Below are positions 17,563 through 25,959 of a DNA stretch of 64,000 bases, piece by piece. The notes beneath the pieces are model-generated. The model had not been told where the DNA came from. It searched no databases and saw nothing but the letters and a program-made list of their open reading frames with translations. The first letter of the stretch is position 1. The number at the start of each line of letters is the position of its first letter. Location: NCBI GenBank assembly GCA_964596125.1, contig CAZQRP010000007.1, positions 62,001-126,000 of the forward strand. The letters are read 5' to 3'. Source of the stretch: CAZQRP01 sp964596125 (GTDB lineage Bacteria > Chloroflexota > Dehalococcoidia > GIF9 > UBA5629). A program made the translations under genes and the position numbers.

Positions 17563-18204
17563 ATGCAAATTCGTGATGTCATGACGTGGAACGTCATTAC
17601 CGTGTCCAGTGACACACCGATAATGGAAGCTAGGAAAATCATGGACGCACATAAAATTCGCCGTTTGCCCGTGCTCGATAAAGGAAAGCTAGTAGGCATA
17701 GTCAGTAAAGAAAGTGTAGCACGCACAAGCCCCTCACCGGCCACTAGCCTGAGTGTCTGGGAAATAAACTACCTCTTAGCAAAAATGACAGTTAAACAGA
17801 TTATGCAAAAGAAGGTTGTAACAGTTACACCGGATACCACAGTAGAGGCTGCCATAGCCCTGGCTCAAGAAAAGGGGATAGGCTCTCTCCCGGTAATGGA
17901 AGATAATCACTTGGTAGGTATAGTAACTACCAATGATTTATTTTATAAAATCCTGAATCCTATTTTGGGAATCGGCATGCCCGGCACTCGACTCACCGTA
18001 TCTAAGTGTGTGGATGCTAAATGTATACAAGAGGTTATGGAATGCGTTGGCGAGCACAACATCCAAATAACTGCACTTCATAATGTACCAGCGTTGGAAG
18101 GTAAAGAACCTGAATTATGTATTCATCTTGATACTAATGATACCGGCCAGATTATAGCAGACCTCAACACTAAGGGTTATAAAACAGCGATACGAGAACG
18201 GTAA
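17563..18204 (+). CDS. CBS-pair protein with C-terminal ACT-like region
   Basis: The 213-residue protein has two CBS domains (about residues 1-60 and 75-130), each with the repeated xxLPVxDxxxLVGIV pattern, followed by about 80 residues that look like an ACT-type ligand-binding domain. The layout resembles AcuB-type proteins, which sense adenine nucleotides or amino acids. GGGAGG precedes the ATG, and a TATAAT-like element lies at 17529-17534. No enzyme is adjacent, so its target is unknown. Confidence 0.8.
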   Translation: MQIRDVMTWNVITVSSDTPIMEARKIMDAHKIRRLPVLDKGKLVGIVSKESVARTSPSPATSLSVWEINYLLAKMTVKQIMQKKVVTVTPDTTVEAAIALAQEKGIGSLPVMEDNHLVGIVTTNDLFYKILNPILGIGMPGTRLTVSKCVDAKCIQEVMECVGEHNIQITALHNVPALEGKEPELCIHLDTNDTGQIIADLNTKGYKTAIRER

Positions 18205-18682
18205 GACTGAAGTTCGATACTTCACAGCTCTGTTGTACAATATTTGGCGAGCCCGGGTATTGCCAATCTGTTTATCGATACAGCTTGACACCGCTATTTC
18301 TGTTGTACTGCGATTACTTCGCTAAACATCGTTTTTTGATCCAAACAACTCCACCATGCTGTTCAAATTCGGCACCCTGTACTCTCAAATCTGCTCGTAC
18401 AAAGTAAAAATGCTCAGATTTCAAACGACGCTCCAGTCACAACGGTTATCGGGTAGGCTCAGCATTAACAAATGCTTATTCAGTCTACCTTATCAAATTT
18501 GATCCCGGATCTATCTTTAATGATACTGCCTCTTATATAACATACTATTGGATCAGGACCGTTTGACAAGGGTCAAATTAGGGTGTTATTCTGCACATAG
18601 TTATACGATGTAGTAAAGGTTGCACCCATCTCCAGCGAATGACCAGGTAGGGATCAGTTGTCATACTGTGGGGCAAGTTCTT
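18205..18682. other. Intergenic stretch upstream of the degV gene
   Basis: No gene or RNA is recognised in 478 nt. A small hairpin (TGAAGT / ACTTCA) lies just after the CBS gene but lacks a T-tract. The promoter of the DegV-family gene lies at 18563-18592. Confidence 0.4.
18563..18592 (+). promoter_or_regulatory. Sigma-70-type promoter for the degV-family gene
   Basis: TTGACA at 18563-18568 and TATTCT at 18587-18592 are separated by 18 nt. The predicted start lies about 80 nt before the DegV ATG. Confidence 0.5.
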
Positions 18683-19546
18683 ATGGATAGGATTGCTGTT
18701 ATTACAGATAGCGTTGCCTGCCTTCCTCGGGAACTGGCCGCACAATACCATATTCATATCGTGCCCGCAGGTAATATCCGCTTTGAAGGTAAGATATACC
18801 GTGACTGGCTTGATCTGGATCATGATGACGTCTATCGGATGTTAGAAAACAAACCCAAGGAATTCTTCACCGGATCAACAAGTCCCATGGATTTCCTGGA
18901 AACTTTTAAAGAACTAAGCCTTCAGGCCAATACTATTTTATATATTGCCCTTTCATCAAAGTTTAGCACTTTATATAATATGGCCCGAGTAGCTCAAGAT
19001 ATGGCTAAAAAAGAGCTCCCTGGTATCAATATTGAAATTATAGACTCGTATACTGCTACCGCCGCGCAGGGTTTTGTAGCTCTGGCTACAGCCAGAGCAG
19101 CTATTGAAGGTAAAAGTCTGAAAGACGTAATCAATGCTGCAGAAACAGTTAAACGGAAAGTCGATCTCTTTTATATTATAGAAACAGTTCGCTATGTCTA
19201 CCGCACTGGTCGGGTACCCAAGACCGTTGCCAGCCTCGGGTCCAAGCTAAATGTCAGGCCGATCATCACTGTTCGTAACGGTTCAGCTCATATAGAAGGT
19301 CTGGTGAGAAATAAGGGACGTGGTATAGAGCATCTGCTAGAACTTTGCAGGCAAGGAATTAAACACAATCTAGCACATATTGCCGTACTGCACACTGACG
19401 CCCTGGACGAAGCAGAAAAACTCAAGCAGCAAATCTCTCGCGAATTTAACTGCATCGAACTATGGATTAGCCAGTTCAGTCCCTTAATGGCTTATGCCAC
19501 TGGCCGTGGTGTCATCGGCATTGCATTTTATGGTGAAAATTCCTGA
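18683..19546 (+). CDS. DegV-family fatty-acid-binding protein
   Basis: The 287-residue protein begins IAVITDSVACLP and has FTGSTSPMDF, SSKFSTLYN and the FYIIETVRYVYRTGR segment. It ends with the GxGVIGIAFYGE-type strand of the two-domain DegV/FakB fold. FakB proteins hold a fatty acid while FakA phosphorylates it for phospholipid synthesis. The next gene is PlsY-like, which fits a role in lipid assembly. I chose ATG 18683 because the family starts there, although the frame is open upstream to 18620. Confidence 0.88.
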   Translation: MDRIAVITDSVACLPRELAAQYHIHIVPAGNIRFEGKIYRDWLDLDHDDVYRMLENKPKEFFTGSTSPMDFLETFKELSLQANTILYIALSSKFSTLYNMARVAQDMAKKELPGINIEIIDSYTATAAQGFVALATARAAIEGKSLKDVINAAETVKRKVDLFYIIETVRYVYRTGRVPKTVASLGSKLNVRPIITVRNGSAHIEGLVRNKGRGIEHLLELCRQGIKHNLAHIAVLHTDALDEAEKLKQQISREFNCIELWISQFSPLMAYATGRGVIGIAFYGENS

Positions 19547-19603
19547 TTGATAAAAGTTTTCTTATTTAGTCTTGTCTGTTAAACTGGTAAAGATCGGTGG
19601 CCT

Positions 19604-20305
19604 ATGATAGCTGAAATTGCCTTACTGGTGGGTGCTTATCTCCTTGGTTCGGTACCCTTTATGATCCTCATCGGCCTTGCTAAAGGTATCGACCTTTCTC
19701 ACGAAGAAGATTTACATATCGCCATGTGGCAAAAAGTCGGCCGTCTTGAGGGCTTTACAGGAATTATTTTCGACGTTTTAAAGGGAGTTATCCCCGTCCT
19801 CATCGGTTTCGCTCTTGATTTCAGGTTGGCTATAGTAGCATTTGCCGGTATAGCGGGAATTGTTGGACAGATGTGGCCCGTATTTTATAGATTTGATGGA
19901 GAAAAGGGCAATACCACCGGTCTCGGTGCAGCACTTACTTTGAGCCTAATTTACAATACCTATTTAATCATACTGGTCGGCATTATCATTATGTTGACAG
20001 GTTTCCTTATAAGGACAGTTCCCCGCTTTAAGAAACGTGGTCAAACGCTCGATGAGCGTTTAAAATTTGGTGGACCTGTCAGCAATAGCATGCCGCTAGG
20101 CATGGCTATCGGCTTCGCCGCTATGCCACTTGTCTCCTGGCTTTTACTGCAGCCGCTTGAGATGACAGTTGCTCTGTTAACTATATTTGTTGTCATTATA
20201 ATACGCCGTCTTACCGCCAGCCTCCGTACCGATCTCCAGACAGCTCGTACCAGTGTAACAAGTATACTGATTAATCGACTTCTTTTTGATCGCAGCTACC
20301 GCTAG
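19604..20305 (+). CDS. PlsY-like glycerol-3-phosphate acyltransferase family membrane protein
   Basis: The 233-residue protein is mostly hydrophobic with several membrane helices. It shows LLGSVPFMILIG near the N-terminus and GEKGNTTGLGAAL in the middle, equivalent to the GSIP and GKG(V/A)AT motifs of PlsY, which transfers acyl groups from acyl phosphate to glycerol 3-phosphate. The third motif is less clear and the protein is divergent, so the activity is probable rather than certain. It ends convergently with the DUF429 gene and overlaps it by 35 nt. Confidence 0.75.
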   Translation: MIAEIALLVGAYLLGSVPFMILIGLAKGIDLSHEEDLHIAMWQKVGRLEGFTGIIFDVLKGVIPVLIGFALDFRLAIVAFAGIAGIVGQMWPVFYRFDGEKGNTTGLGAALTLSLIYNTYLIILVGIIIMLTGFLIRTVPRFKKRGQTLDERLKFGGPVSNSMPLGMAIGFAAMPLVSWLLLQPLEMTVALLTIFVVIIIRRLTASLRTDLQTARTSVTSILINRLLFDRSYR

Positions 20306-20927
20306 GAATATACATTAATCCTTCTTCGGGATCGCCCAGAGCTTCGATATCTCCGCAAATGTAAAGAAAACCGGTGTAAGCAGCCACAGCGGCATCACAC
20401 AGATCATGATTCCATTTGTCCCGGCAAGTATATGTATCCATAAACAGACCGCTCAACCTTTCCCTGAGCCAGGCTATACCATCGGCCGTAGTCTTCTTCA
20501 GAAGATGCCTGCCAAACAACCTGACCTTACTGGCATATGGATAGACCTCGATAACTTCATTTCCTTGCTCCCTTAACTTGTTGCCAAGCATTATACCTCG
20601 ATACACCATGTTCTTGATGATCGATTTCTTGGTGGTGAAATAGCAGGGAATTCTATACCGCGCTAATTGTCGTTCACTCAACCGTCCGCTAAACGGTGAT
20701 TTTGGTTGGCAGGCACAGTACTCTTCTAGGCAACATAATCCGGAAGGTAAGCTTAACGGGGCATCAATTGCAATTACTCGAGGTGAATATGCTGCTATCT
20801 TTATAGTGATATCGTCGACCGTATCTAATAAGCCGTAGTAAACGACCTCAAGCTTTTCATTTAGGACAACGCAGGCACTGGGCCTGGTTAGTTTCGAAGT
20901 TAAATCTATACCAAAATACGACGTCAA
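20271..20927 (-). CDS. DUF429 family protein (predicted RNase H-like fold)
   Basis: The 218-residue protein starts YFGIDLTSKLTRPSA, has VIAIDAPLSLP and a late WNHDLCDAAVAAYTG segment. These three acidic elements place it in the DUF429 family, whose fold resembles RNase H. The biochemical function of the family is not established. The start is TTG 20927, overlapping the stop of the upstream oxidoreductase, so it is translated with it. The 3' end overlaps the convergent PlsY-like gene. Confidence 0.75.
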   Translation of the reverse strand: MTSYFGIDLTSKLTRPSACVVLNEKLEVVYYGLLDTVDDITIKIAAYSPRVIAIDAPLSLPSGLCCLEEYCACQPKSPFSGRLSERQLARYRIPCYFTTKKSIIKNMVYRGIMLGNKLREQGNEVIEVYPYASKVRLFGRHLLKKTTADGIAWLRERLSGLFMDTYTCRDKWNHDLCDAAVAAYTGFLYICGDIEALGDPEEGLMYIPSGSCDQKEVD

Positions 20928-22366
20928 TGCTTACTCAACCTGTTGAGTATCTCCCTGGCAATCTCAACGCCACAAGCTGATGCCTGGACTAATCCCCGAC
21001 TAATCCCGGCACCATCGCCAGCAGCAAACATGTTGTTAACCTCCGTTTCCAAATGTTGGTTTAACTGTAGCTGGCTGGAATAGAATTTAATCTCAACACC
21101 ATAAAGCAATGTATGCCGGGACGCCACACCCGGAGCTAATTTATCCATCGCTTGAAGCATCTCCACAATACCTTTAAGATGGCGAAAGGGAAGGACAAAA
21201 CTCAAGTCTCCGGGAGTTGCTGCTTTTAAAGTCGGTTCAATGATGCTGCGCTGAATACGACTCGGCGTCGACCGATGCCCATCCATCAGGTCTCCCAGAC
21301 GCTGTATAAGTACACCACCGCTGATAAGATTAGCCAGCCGGGCCAGGTATTTTCCATAGGCAATAGGCTCATGAAACGGCTCAGTAAAGTTGGTGCTGAC
21401 TAAAATGGCGAAATTTGTATTTCCAGTCCTGCGTTCCGCATAGCTATTTCCGTTAACCGTGATCACCGGGTCAGCCCCTCCCGTAGATTCCATGATTACC
21501 TCCCCACCCGGACACATGCAAAAGGTCCTTACCCGATTGTCAAAGCTCTTGGAAAAAAATTCCAGTTTAGATTCGTATAACACTGAAGTCAATTCCTCAA
21601 GCACCGGTGCCGGCACTTCAACCCGGATACCGACGTCAACCGGATTTGACTTCAGTGTTAATGTTAACCGGCTAGCCTCTTTTGCTAACCAGTCCGCACC
21701 TTCCCTGCCTGGAGCCAGTATCAAATAGCGGCACTTCAACTTTTCCCCGCGACTGGTTTCTATTCCAGACACCAAATCGCCGTCACGTAATATACTTGTG
21801 GCTGCTTCCCCAAACCTCATTTCAACTTTAGGTGCGATAAAATCTCGCATAGCTTTGAGTACCAGGCGCGAGCGCTCCGTACCCAGATGGCGCATTTTTA
21901 CCGGTATTAATCGTAGATCGGCTAACATCGCCCGTCGTTTTAAATTATCCACTTCTTCACCGATACCATACACATTGTTCGAGGCACCGAACTTAAGATA
22001 AAGGTTATCCACGTAATCAATAAGCTCTTGTACTCGCTCGCCGTTTAACAGCTCACCCAACCTGCCTCCAACTTCTGGAGACAGAGTGAGCTTTCCATCA
22101 CTAAATGCTCCAGCACCACCTAGACCACTAACTAGATGACATGGCAAGCATGACAGGCAACTGCTGCGCATCTCCTGCAGGGGGCAAGAGCGAGCCTCAA
22201 TATCTTTTCCTTTTTCCAAAAGCAAGATTTTAATGTCAGCCGCTTGACATAACTCTAAAGCAGCGAAAATACCCGCTGGACCAGCACCGACAATAATAAC
22301 ATCGTATTTATGCCGGCCGGCTGAAACTAAAGATTTACTCGAGGACTCAGAACGTCTCTTGATCAT
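20924..22366 (-). CDS. FAD-dependent dehydrogenase (COG2509 type)
   Basis: The 480-residue protein has an N-terminal dinucleotide-binding motif, VIIVGAGPAGIFAALEL, then a cysteine-containing stretch and LGGAGAFSDGKLTLSPEVGG. A mid-protein CPGGEVI follows, and near the C-terminus FAAGDGAGISRGLVQASACG. This combination marks the uncharacterised FAD-dependent dehydrogenases of COG2509. Substrate and partner are unknown. The next gene downstream overlaps by 4 nt. Confidence 0.82.
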   Translation of the reverse strand: MIKRRSESSSKSLVSAGRHKYDVIIVGAGPAGIFAALELCQAADIKILLLEKGKDIEARSCPLQEMRSSCLSCLPCHLVSGLGGAGAFSDGKLTLSPEVGGRLGELLNGERVQELIDYVDNLYLKFGASNNVYGIGEEVDNLKRRAMLADLRLIPVKMRHLGTERSRLVLKAMRDFIAPKVEMRFGEAATSILRDGDLVSGIETSRGEKLKCRYLILAPGREGADWLAKEASRLTLTLKSNPVDVGIRVEVPAPVLEELTSVLYESKLEFFSKSFDNRVRTFCMCPGGEVIMESTGGADPVITVNGNSYAERRTGNTNFAILVSTNFTEPFHEPIAYGKYLARLANLISGGVLIQRLGDLMDGHRSTPSRIQRSIIEPTLKAATPGDLSFVLPFRHLKGIVEMLQAMDKLAPGVASRHTLLYGVEIKFYSSQLQLNQHLETEVNNMFAAGDGAGISRGLVQASACGVEIAREILNRLSKH

Positions 22367-22477
22367 CTTTTTTCCGCGCTTTCGCTAAATTAAAGCTTAA
22401 TGGATGAAGTCTAAAATTTTGCCATACTATACCAAAATTTATTCATTTCGATGTTGTTTAGCATCATACTCAATTAT

Positions 22478-23440
22478 TTATTTGTCATTTTTCATTTTGT
22501 CTTTCAGTAGTATGTCTCCCATAACTTTATCAGCCGCTGAATGCGGGTCTATTTTTGCTGCCTCTACCAGTGACATATATTCGTTTAGCTCTTTATCATG
22601 CTGAACTAATACTAGAAGTTCATCCCGAATTCGATTCTCCACTACTTCGATAAATTCACGCCGCCGCTGTTCCTGGCGTCTTCGTAAAAGTTGACCTGTC
22701 TCTTCCAATTCTTGACGGTGTCTCTTGATTTGCTCATAGACCTCTTCAATACCCACATCGTTAATAGCTTCTGTCGCCACTACTGGCACCTGCCAATTAT
22801 TGTGACCCGAACTCAGCCGAAGCATGTTTCTCAGCTCAACAACCAGACTTTCAGACCCAGGACGGTCAGCTTTATTAACCACGAAGATATCAGCGATCTC
22901 AAACAAACCAGCTTTCATGGTCTGAATAGTATCCCCTGCTTCAGGAGTCAAGACTACCACTGTGGTATCTACATTTTGCATAATGTCCAGCTCAGTCTGC
23001 CCTACTCCTACAGTCTCCACCAAAATATAGTCTTTGCCAAAAGCACTCAGTAACTTAATCACATTGCCAGTACTTCGAGGTAGACCTCCATGGCTGCCCC
23101 TGGTAGCCATACTACGAATGAAGACTCCTTCATCAAGATAATGCTGCTGCATCCTTATTCTATCGCCAAGTACGGCACCGCCTGTAAACGGGCTACTGGG
23201 GTCGGCGCAAACTATACCTGCTGTGAGCCCTTGTTGCCTAATTACTGCTGTCAATCGGTCGACCATGGTGCTTTTACCAGCCCCTGGCGGTCCAGTTATG
23301 CCTATGCAATAACCTTTACCTAAATGAGAGTAAACCGTCTTTATAATTGCCGGCACCTCAGGGCTGTCACTTTCTACGATGGAAATCAAACGAGCCAGTG
23401 ATAACACATCGCCGGCTAGCATCTTCTTGATCAGCTTCAT
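22478..23440 (-). CDS. meaB: Methylmalonyl-CoA mutase-associated GTPase MeaB (ArgK family)
   Basis: The 320-residue G3E GTPase has the P-loop GPPGAGKST, the base-recognition VNKAD, the DPSSPFTGGAVLGDR switch region and the ETVGVGQTE Walker B region. MeaB loads and protects the B12 cofactor of methylmalonyl-CoA mutase. No mutase gene is visible nearby, so its client is elsewhere or is another acyl-CoA mutase. Confidence 0.92.
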   Translation of the reverse strand: MKLIKKMLAGDVLSLARLISIVESDSPEVPAIIKTVYSHLGKGYCIGITGPPGAGKSTMVDRLTAVIRQQGLTAGIVCADPSSPFTGGAVLGDRIRMQQHYLDEGVFIRSMATRGSHGGLPRSTGNVIKLLSAFGKDYILVETVGVGQTELDIMQNVDTTVVVLTPEAGDTIQTMKAGLFEIADIFVVNKADRPGSESLVVELRNMLRLSSGHNNWQVPVVATEAINDVGIEEVYEQIKRHRQELEETGQLLRRRQEQRRREFIEVVENRIRDELLVLVQHDKELNEYMSLVEAAKIDPHSAADKVMGDILLKDKMKNDK

Positions 23441-23785
23441 TTTACAGACAACTTCTCAATTTCGTAACCTGGTACACTTCACGACCGAATACAATTCTAT
23501 TTAATTTATCCTTGCAACGTCAAGAAAGTGTGAAGAGAGACTCTAGGAAACAGTGGTCGACTGAAGTTCTGAGCTTGTGGTCTGACCGTAAACTAACAAT
23601 AGAGAGTACTCGTTAAAGGTCGTTTACCTATGATGTCGAGGTATAATAAAACAAGCGATTAATCAGGCAAACGAGATTGGCCAAAAATTTTTGCTTAAAA
23701 TTACATAAAATATATTTGACAGGTCATTATCAATCTGCTACACTGTTGCAAATTAAAACATATTGTCAATAATAGCTTCCCGGGG
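23441..23785. other. Intergenic stretch between divergent meaB and narL-like genes
   Basis: No gene or structured RNA is recognised in 345 nt. The sequence becomes AT-rich toward the promoter of the regulator gene (23716-23744). Confidence 0.4.
23716..23744 (+). promoter_or_regulatory. Sigma-70-type promoter for the NarL-type regulator
   Basis: TTGACA (23716-23721) and TACACT (23739-23744) are separated by exactly 17 nt. The start codon follows about 40 nt later. Confidence 0.55.
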
Positions 23786-24493
23786 TTGTTATTGGTTGAC
23801 GCAAATCAGAAAATAAAGGTACTTATAGCTGACATCCAACCGCTATTTCGGCGGGGGATAGGGTCTGTCCTGAGTCAGGAGACTGATATAGAAGTCTGTG
23901 GCGAAGCTGGAAATGGCCAAGAGCTGCTAACGGCTGTAGGTACAATGCTTCCGGATGTGGTCCTCCTCGATATCAATTTACCTCCCGACAGCGGCCTGGA
24001 TTTAGCCAAAGCTGTCAAGCAGCAATTACCCAGTGTGGCTGTTGTCGTTCTTACCGCCCATTCCAGTAACGACGAGCTATTTGAGGCAATTAAAGCCCGG
24101 GCAGCCGGCTACTTGAACCGTGACATCGTATCGAACGAGCTTATTGATACTATCCGTAAAGCTGCTTCCGGCGGACACCCAATTAATGATACTTTTCTTT
24201 CACGACCAAAGGTGGCCAAGCAGGTACTGGAGCAGTTCCAGGAACTAGCCTGGGGAAAAGAACTTGAGTCTTTTGTTTCCCCTCTCACCCCGAGAGAGAC
24301 TGAAATCCTCAGCTATATGGCCCAGGGTTACCTTAATAAACAAATTGCAATTAGCCTTAATATCAGTGAACAAACTATCAAGAATCATATTACCTCTATA
24401 TTGCGTAAGCTGGATGCAAACGCCCGTACCCAAGCAGTCGTGACAGCAATAAGACGGGGCTTAATCTCATTAAGTCCTGGAACCGCACCTTAG
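23786..24493 (+). CDS. NarL/FixJ-type response regulator with atypical receiver
   Basis: The 235-residue protein has an N-terminal receiver (about 10-125) and a C-terminal LuxR-type HTH (about 165-230: LTPRETEILSYMAQG, NKQIAISLNISEQTIKNHITS). The phospho-acceptor Asp in VVLLDINLP is present. The acidic pair is reduced to one Asp (LIADIQP instead of DD), and the usual KD near the end of the domain is AGYLNRD. Phosphorylation may be weak or absent. The start looks like TTG 23786, since no ATG lies near. No cognate kinase is adjacent. Confidence 0.85.
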   Translation: MLLVDANQKIKVLIADIQPLFRRGIGSVLSQETDIEVCGEAGNGQELLTAVGTMLPDVVLLDINLPPDSGLDLAKAVKQQLPSVAVVVLTAHSSNDELFEAIKARAAGYLNRDIVSNELIDTIRKAASGGHPINDTFLSRPKVAKQVLEQFQELAWGKELESFVSPLTPRETEILSYMAQGYLNKQIAISLNISEQTIKNHITSILRKLDANARTQAVVTAIRRGLISLSPGTAP

Positions 24494-24614
24494 TACTTCG
24501 TTCTGATAATTCCACTCTATACCTGTCAGATATCGGCAGGAACAGTTTCTTACCAAAGATTCACTTGTTCCAATAGTGGTCGATACGGATTTCTTTTTAA
24601 AATAAATCCTGGTC

Positions 24615-24749
24615 TCAATATACTGGTTTACAGAAGTAAAATGACAATGGAACAATGAACCATGGGACCCGACTATTAATGATTATAAAAGGGTATACAT
24701 TCGCATCTATACCTGTCATTTTGATTTTCAGTTCCCGAAGCGTCATCAT
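24615..24749 (-). pseudogene. Probable 5' fragment of a phage gene cut at the module edge
   Basis: A minus-strand frame begins with two ATG codons, the first overlapping the stop of the gene above as ATGA, the same coupling used elsewhere in this module. It reads MMTLRELKIKMTG and then drifts into an unremarkable sequence with a stop after 44 codons. I read it as the start of a further tail gene truncated where the GC-rich phage module meets AT-rich host DNA. A genuine 44-aa protein is also possible. Confidence 0.35.
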
Positions 24750-25222
24750 CAAACCCCTCCTAGGAAAAGTTCATGCTGGTACCTGCCCTGTCTGGCATCA
24801 TACTGGAGTCTGATGCCGATTACCCTGTAGTCCTGCCCTTCCTGGGCGCAGAGGGAATCGTAAATGGTGATGACATCCCACAGCTCGACTCCGCAGTGGG
24901 GCGGTACCAGGATAAAGCCGCAGTACTGCAGCCTGGTCTTATCGAGGGCTGCCTCTGCAGCGCCGGCAGCCAGGGCAGCAGTGGCAAGGGAGGGATGCAG
25001 CTTGAAGGCCAGGCGCTCACCGACCAGGCCGATTTCAGCGGCATCCTCATCCTCACCGAACACAGGATTGCCCTCAGCATCACGGCCGATGATGTACGCC
25101 CGGTTGATATCCGGGCTGTCCACCTGGTAGCTGCCATCCAGGATGAAGTGCGGGCGCGACTCCCGGGGGGAGACATTGTACAGTCCGCCCGAGGCGGAGT
25201 TAAATAGATACTCGTTAAACAT
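24749..25222 (-). CDS. Hypothetical phage structural protein (157 aa)
   Basis: I do not recognise this protein. It lies last in the intact minus-strand phage module and has the strand-rich, loop-rich composition of tail or fibre accessory proteins. A family-A palindrome at 25184-25198 lies inside the frame near the N-terminus and encodes SASGG. The gene above it ends 14 nt upstream. Confidence 0.6.
   Translation of the reverse strand: MFNEYLFNSASGGLYNVSPRESRPHFILDGSYQVDSPDINRAYIIGRDAEGNPVFGEDEDAAEIGLVGERLAFKLHPSLATAALAAGAAEAALDKTRLQYCGFILVPPHCGVELWDVITIYDSLCAQEGQDYRVIGIRLQYDARQGRYQHELFLGGV
25184..25198. repeat. Palindrome family A inside a coding sequence
   Basis: TCCGCC-CGA-GGCGGA, 6-bp arms and 3-nt loop, in frame in the 157-aa gene (encodes SASGG). 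Confidence 0.75.
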
Positions 25223-25235
25223 GGACTATTTACTA

Positions 25236-25958
25236 TTACTTAACAGCGGCCCAGTAGTACGTCAGGCCGCTGACATTGGCGCCGTTACCGGCGTTGTTGG
25301 ATACATAGAAGCTGGTAGCATCAGGGGCAGTCATGTTGTAGTGCGTGCCGCCGCCTGCAATGTCCATGGTGCGGGCCAGGCCCCTGACGATCATAAACGC
25401 CTGACTATTACTGACGATAAAGACCAGCGCCGGCGTGGTGCCCAGGCTGTGAGCAATGGCCCGGTTATCGGTGCCGTCGCCGGTATAGCTGCCGTAGGTG
25501 GCGGCGACCGGTGATGCAGCGGCCCACTTAACGCCCTTCTGCTGCGAGCTGTCCTCCGTCAATACATAGCCGTCATTACCGCTGACGGGCAGCACGGCGG
25601 GGGTATCATCAGCGGTGGCCACCAGGATATCGCCTTTGGCGTCCAGGAGAGCTTTGGCAATTTTGCCATCGATTTCCTCCTGGAGCTGCTCGATTATGCC
25701 GGCGGTGATATTGAGCCTGACAGCATCACCCTGGCTGTGAGCGGCAGCGGCGGTACCTTCCTGGGCCCGGGTGATGGTAAAGGTATCAGTAGACTTGACG
25801 GTGACCTCCATAATCTCATCACCGATGGAGATATGGAAGGGCGCCGAGGGGAAGCGGGCCCCTTCTCCGGCGGCTACCGTCAGTTCCATAGCTGAATCAG
25901 AGATGGCGGCTGCCAGGGTGGAATTGGCATTGTTCTTTACTTCTAACCAGGTTGTCAT
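25236..25958 (-). CDS. Phage fibre/baseplate-like protein (240 aa)
   Basis: The protein has an N-terminal domain with ELTVAAGEGARFPSAPFHISIG and EVMEV-like strands seen in phage tail and fibre proteins. A linker (GDILVATADDTPAVLPV) and a C-terminal beta-rich domain of the receptor-binding or knob kind follow. The specific phage is not recognised. I chose ATG 25958, which has AAGGAGTG upstream; the frame is open another 96 nt. It follows the 615-residue gene with essentially no gap. Confidence 0.6.
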   Translation of the reverse strand: MTTWLEVKNNANSTLAAAISDSAMELTVAAGEGARFPSAPFHISIGDEIMEVTVKSTDTFTITRAQEGTAAAAHSQGDAVRLNITAGIIEQLQEEIDGKIAKALLDAKGDILVATADDTPAVLPVSGNDGYVLTEDSSQQKGVKWAAASPVAATYGSYTGDGTDNRAIAHSLGTTPALVFIVSNSQAFMIVRGLARTMDIAGGGTHYNMTAPDATSFYVSNNAGNGANVSGLTYYWAAVK

Positions 25959-25959
25959 A

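Noticed and set aside
24773..25207. Plus-strand open frames across the phage module
   Set aside because: The GC-rich module gives many long antisense frames; the minus-strand genes carry ribosome binding sites, couplings and phage protein features.
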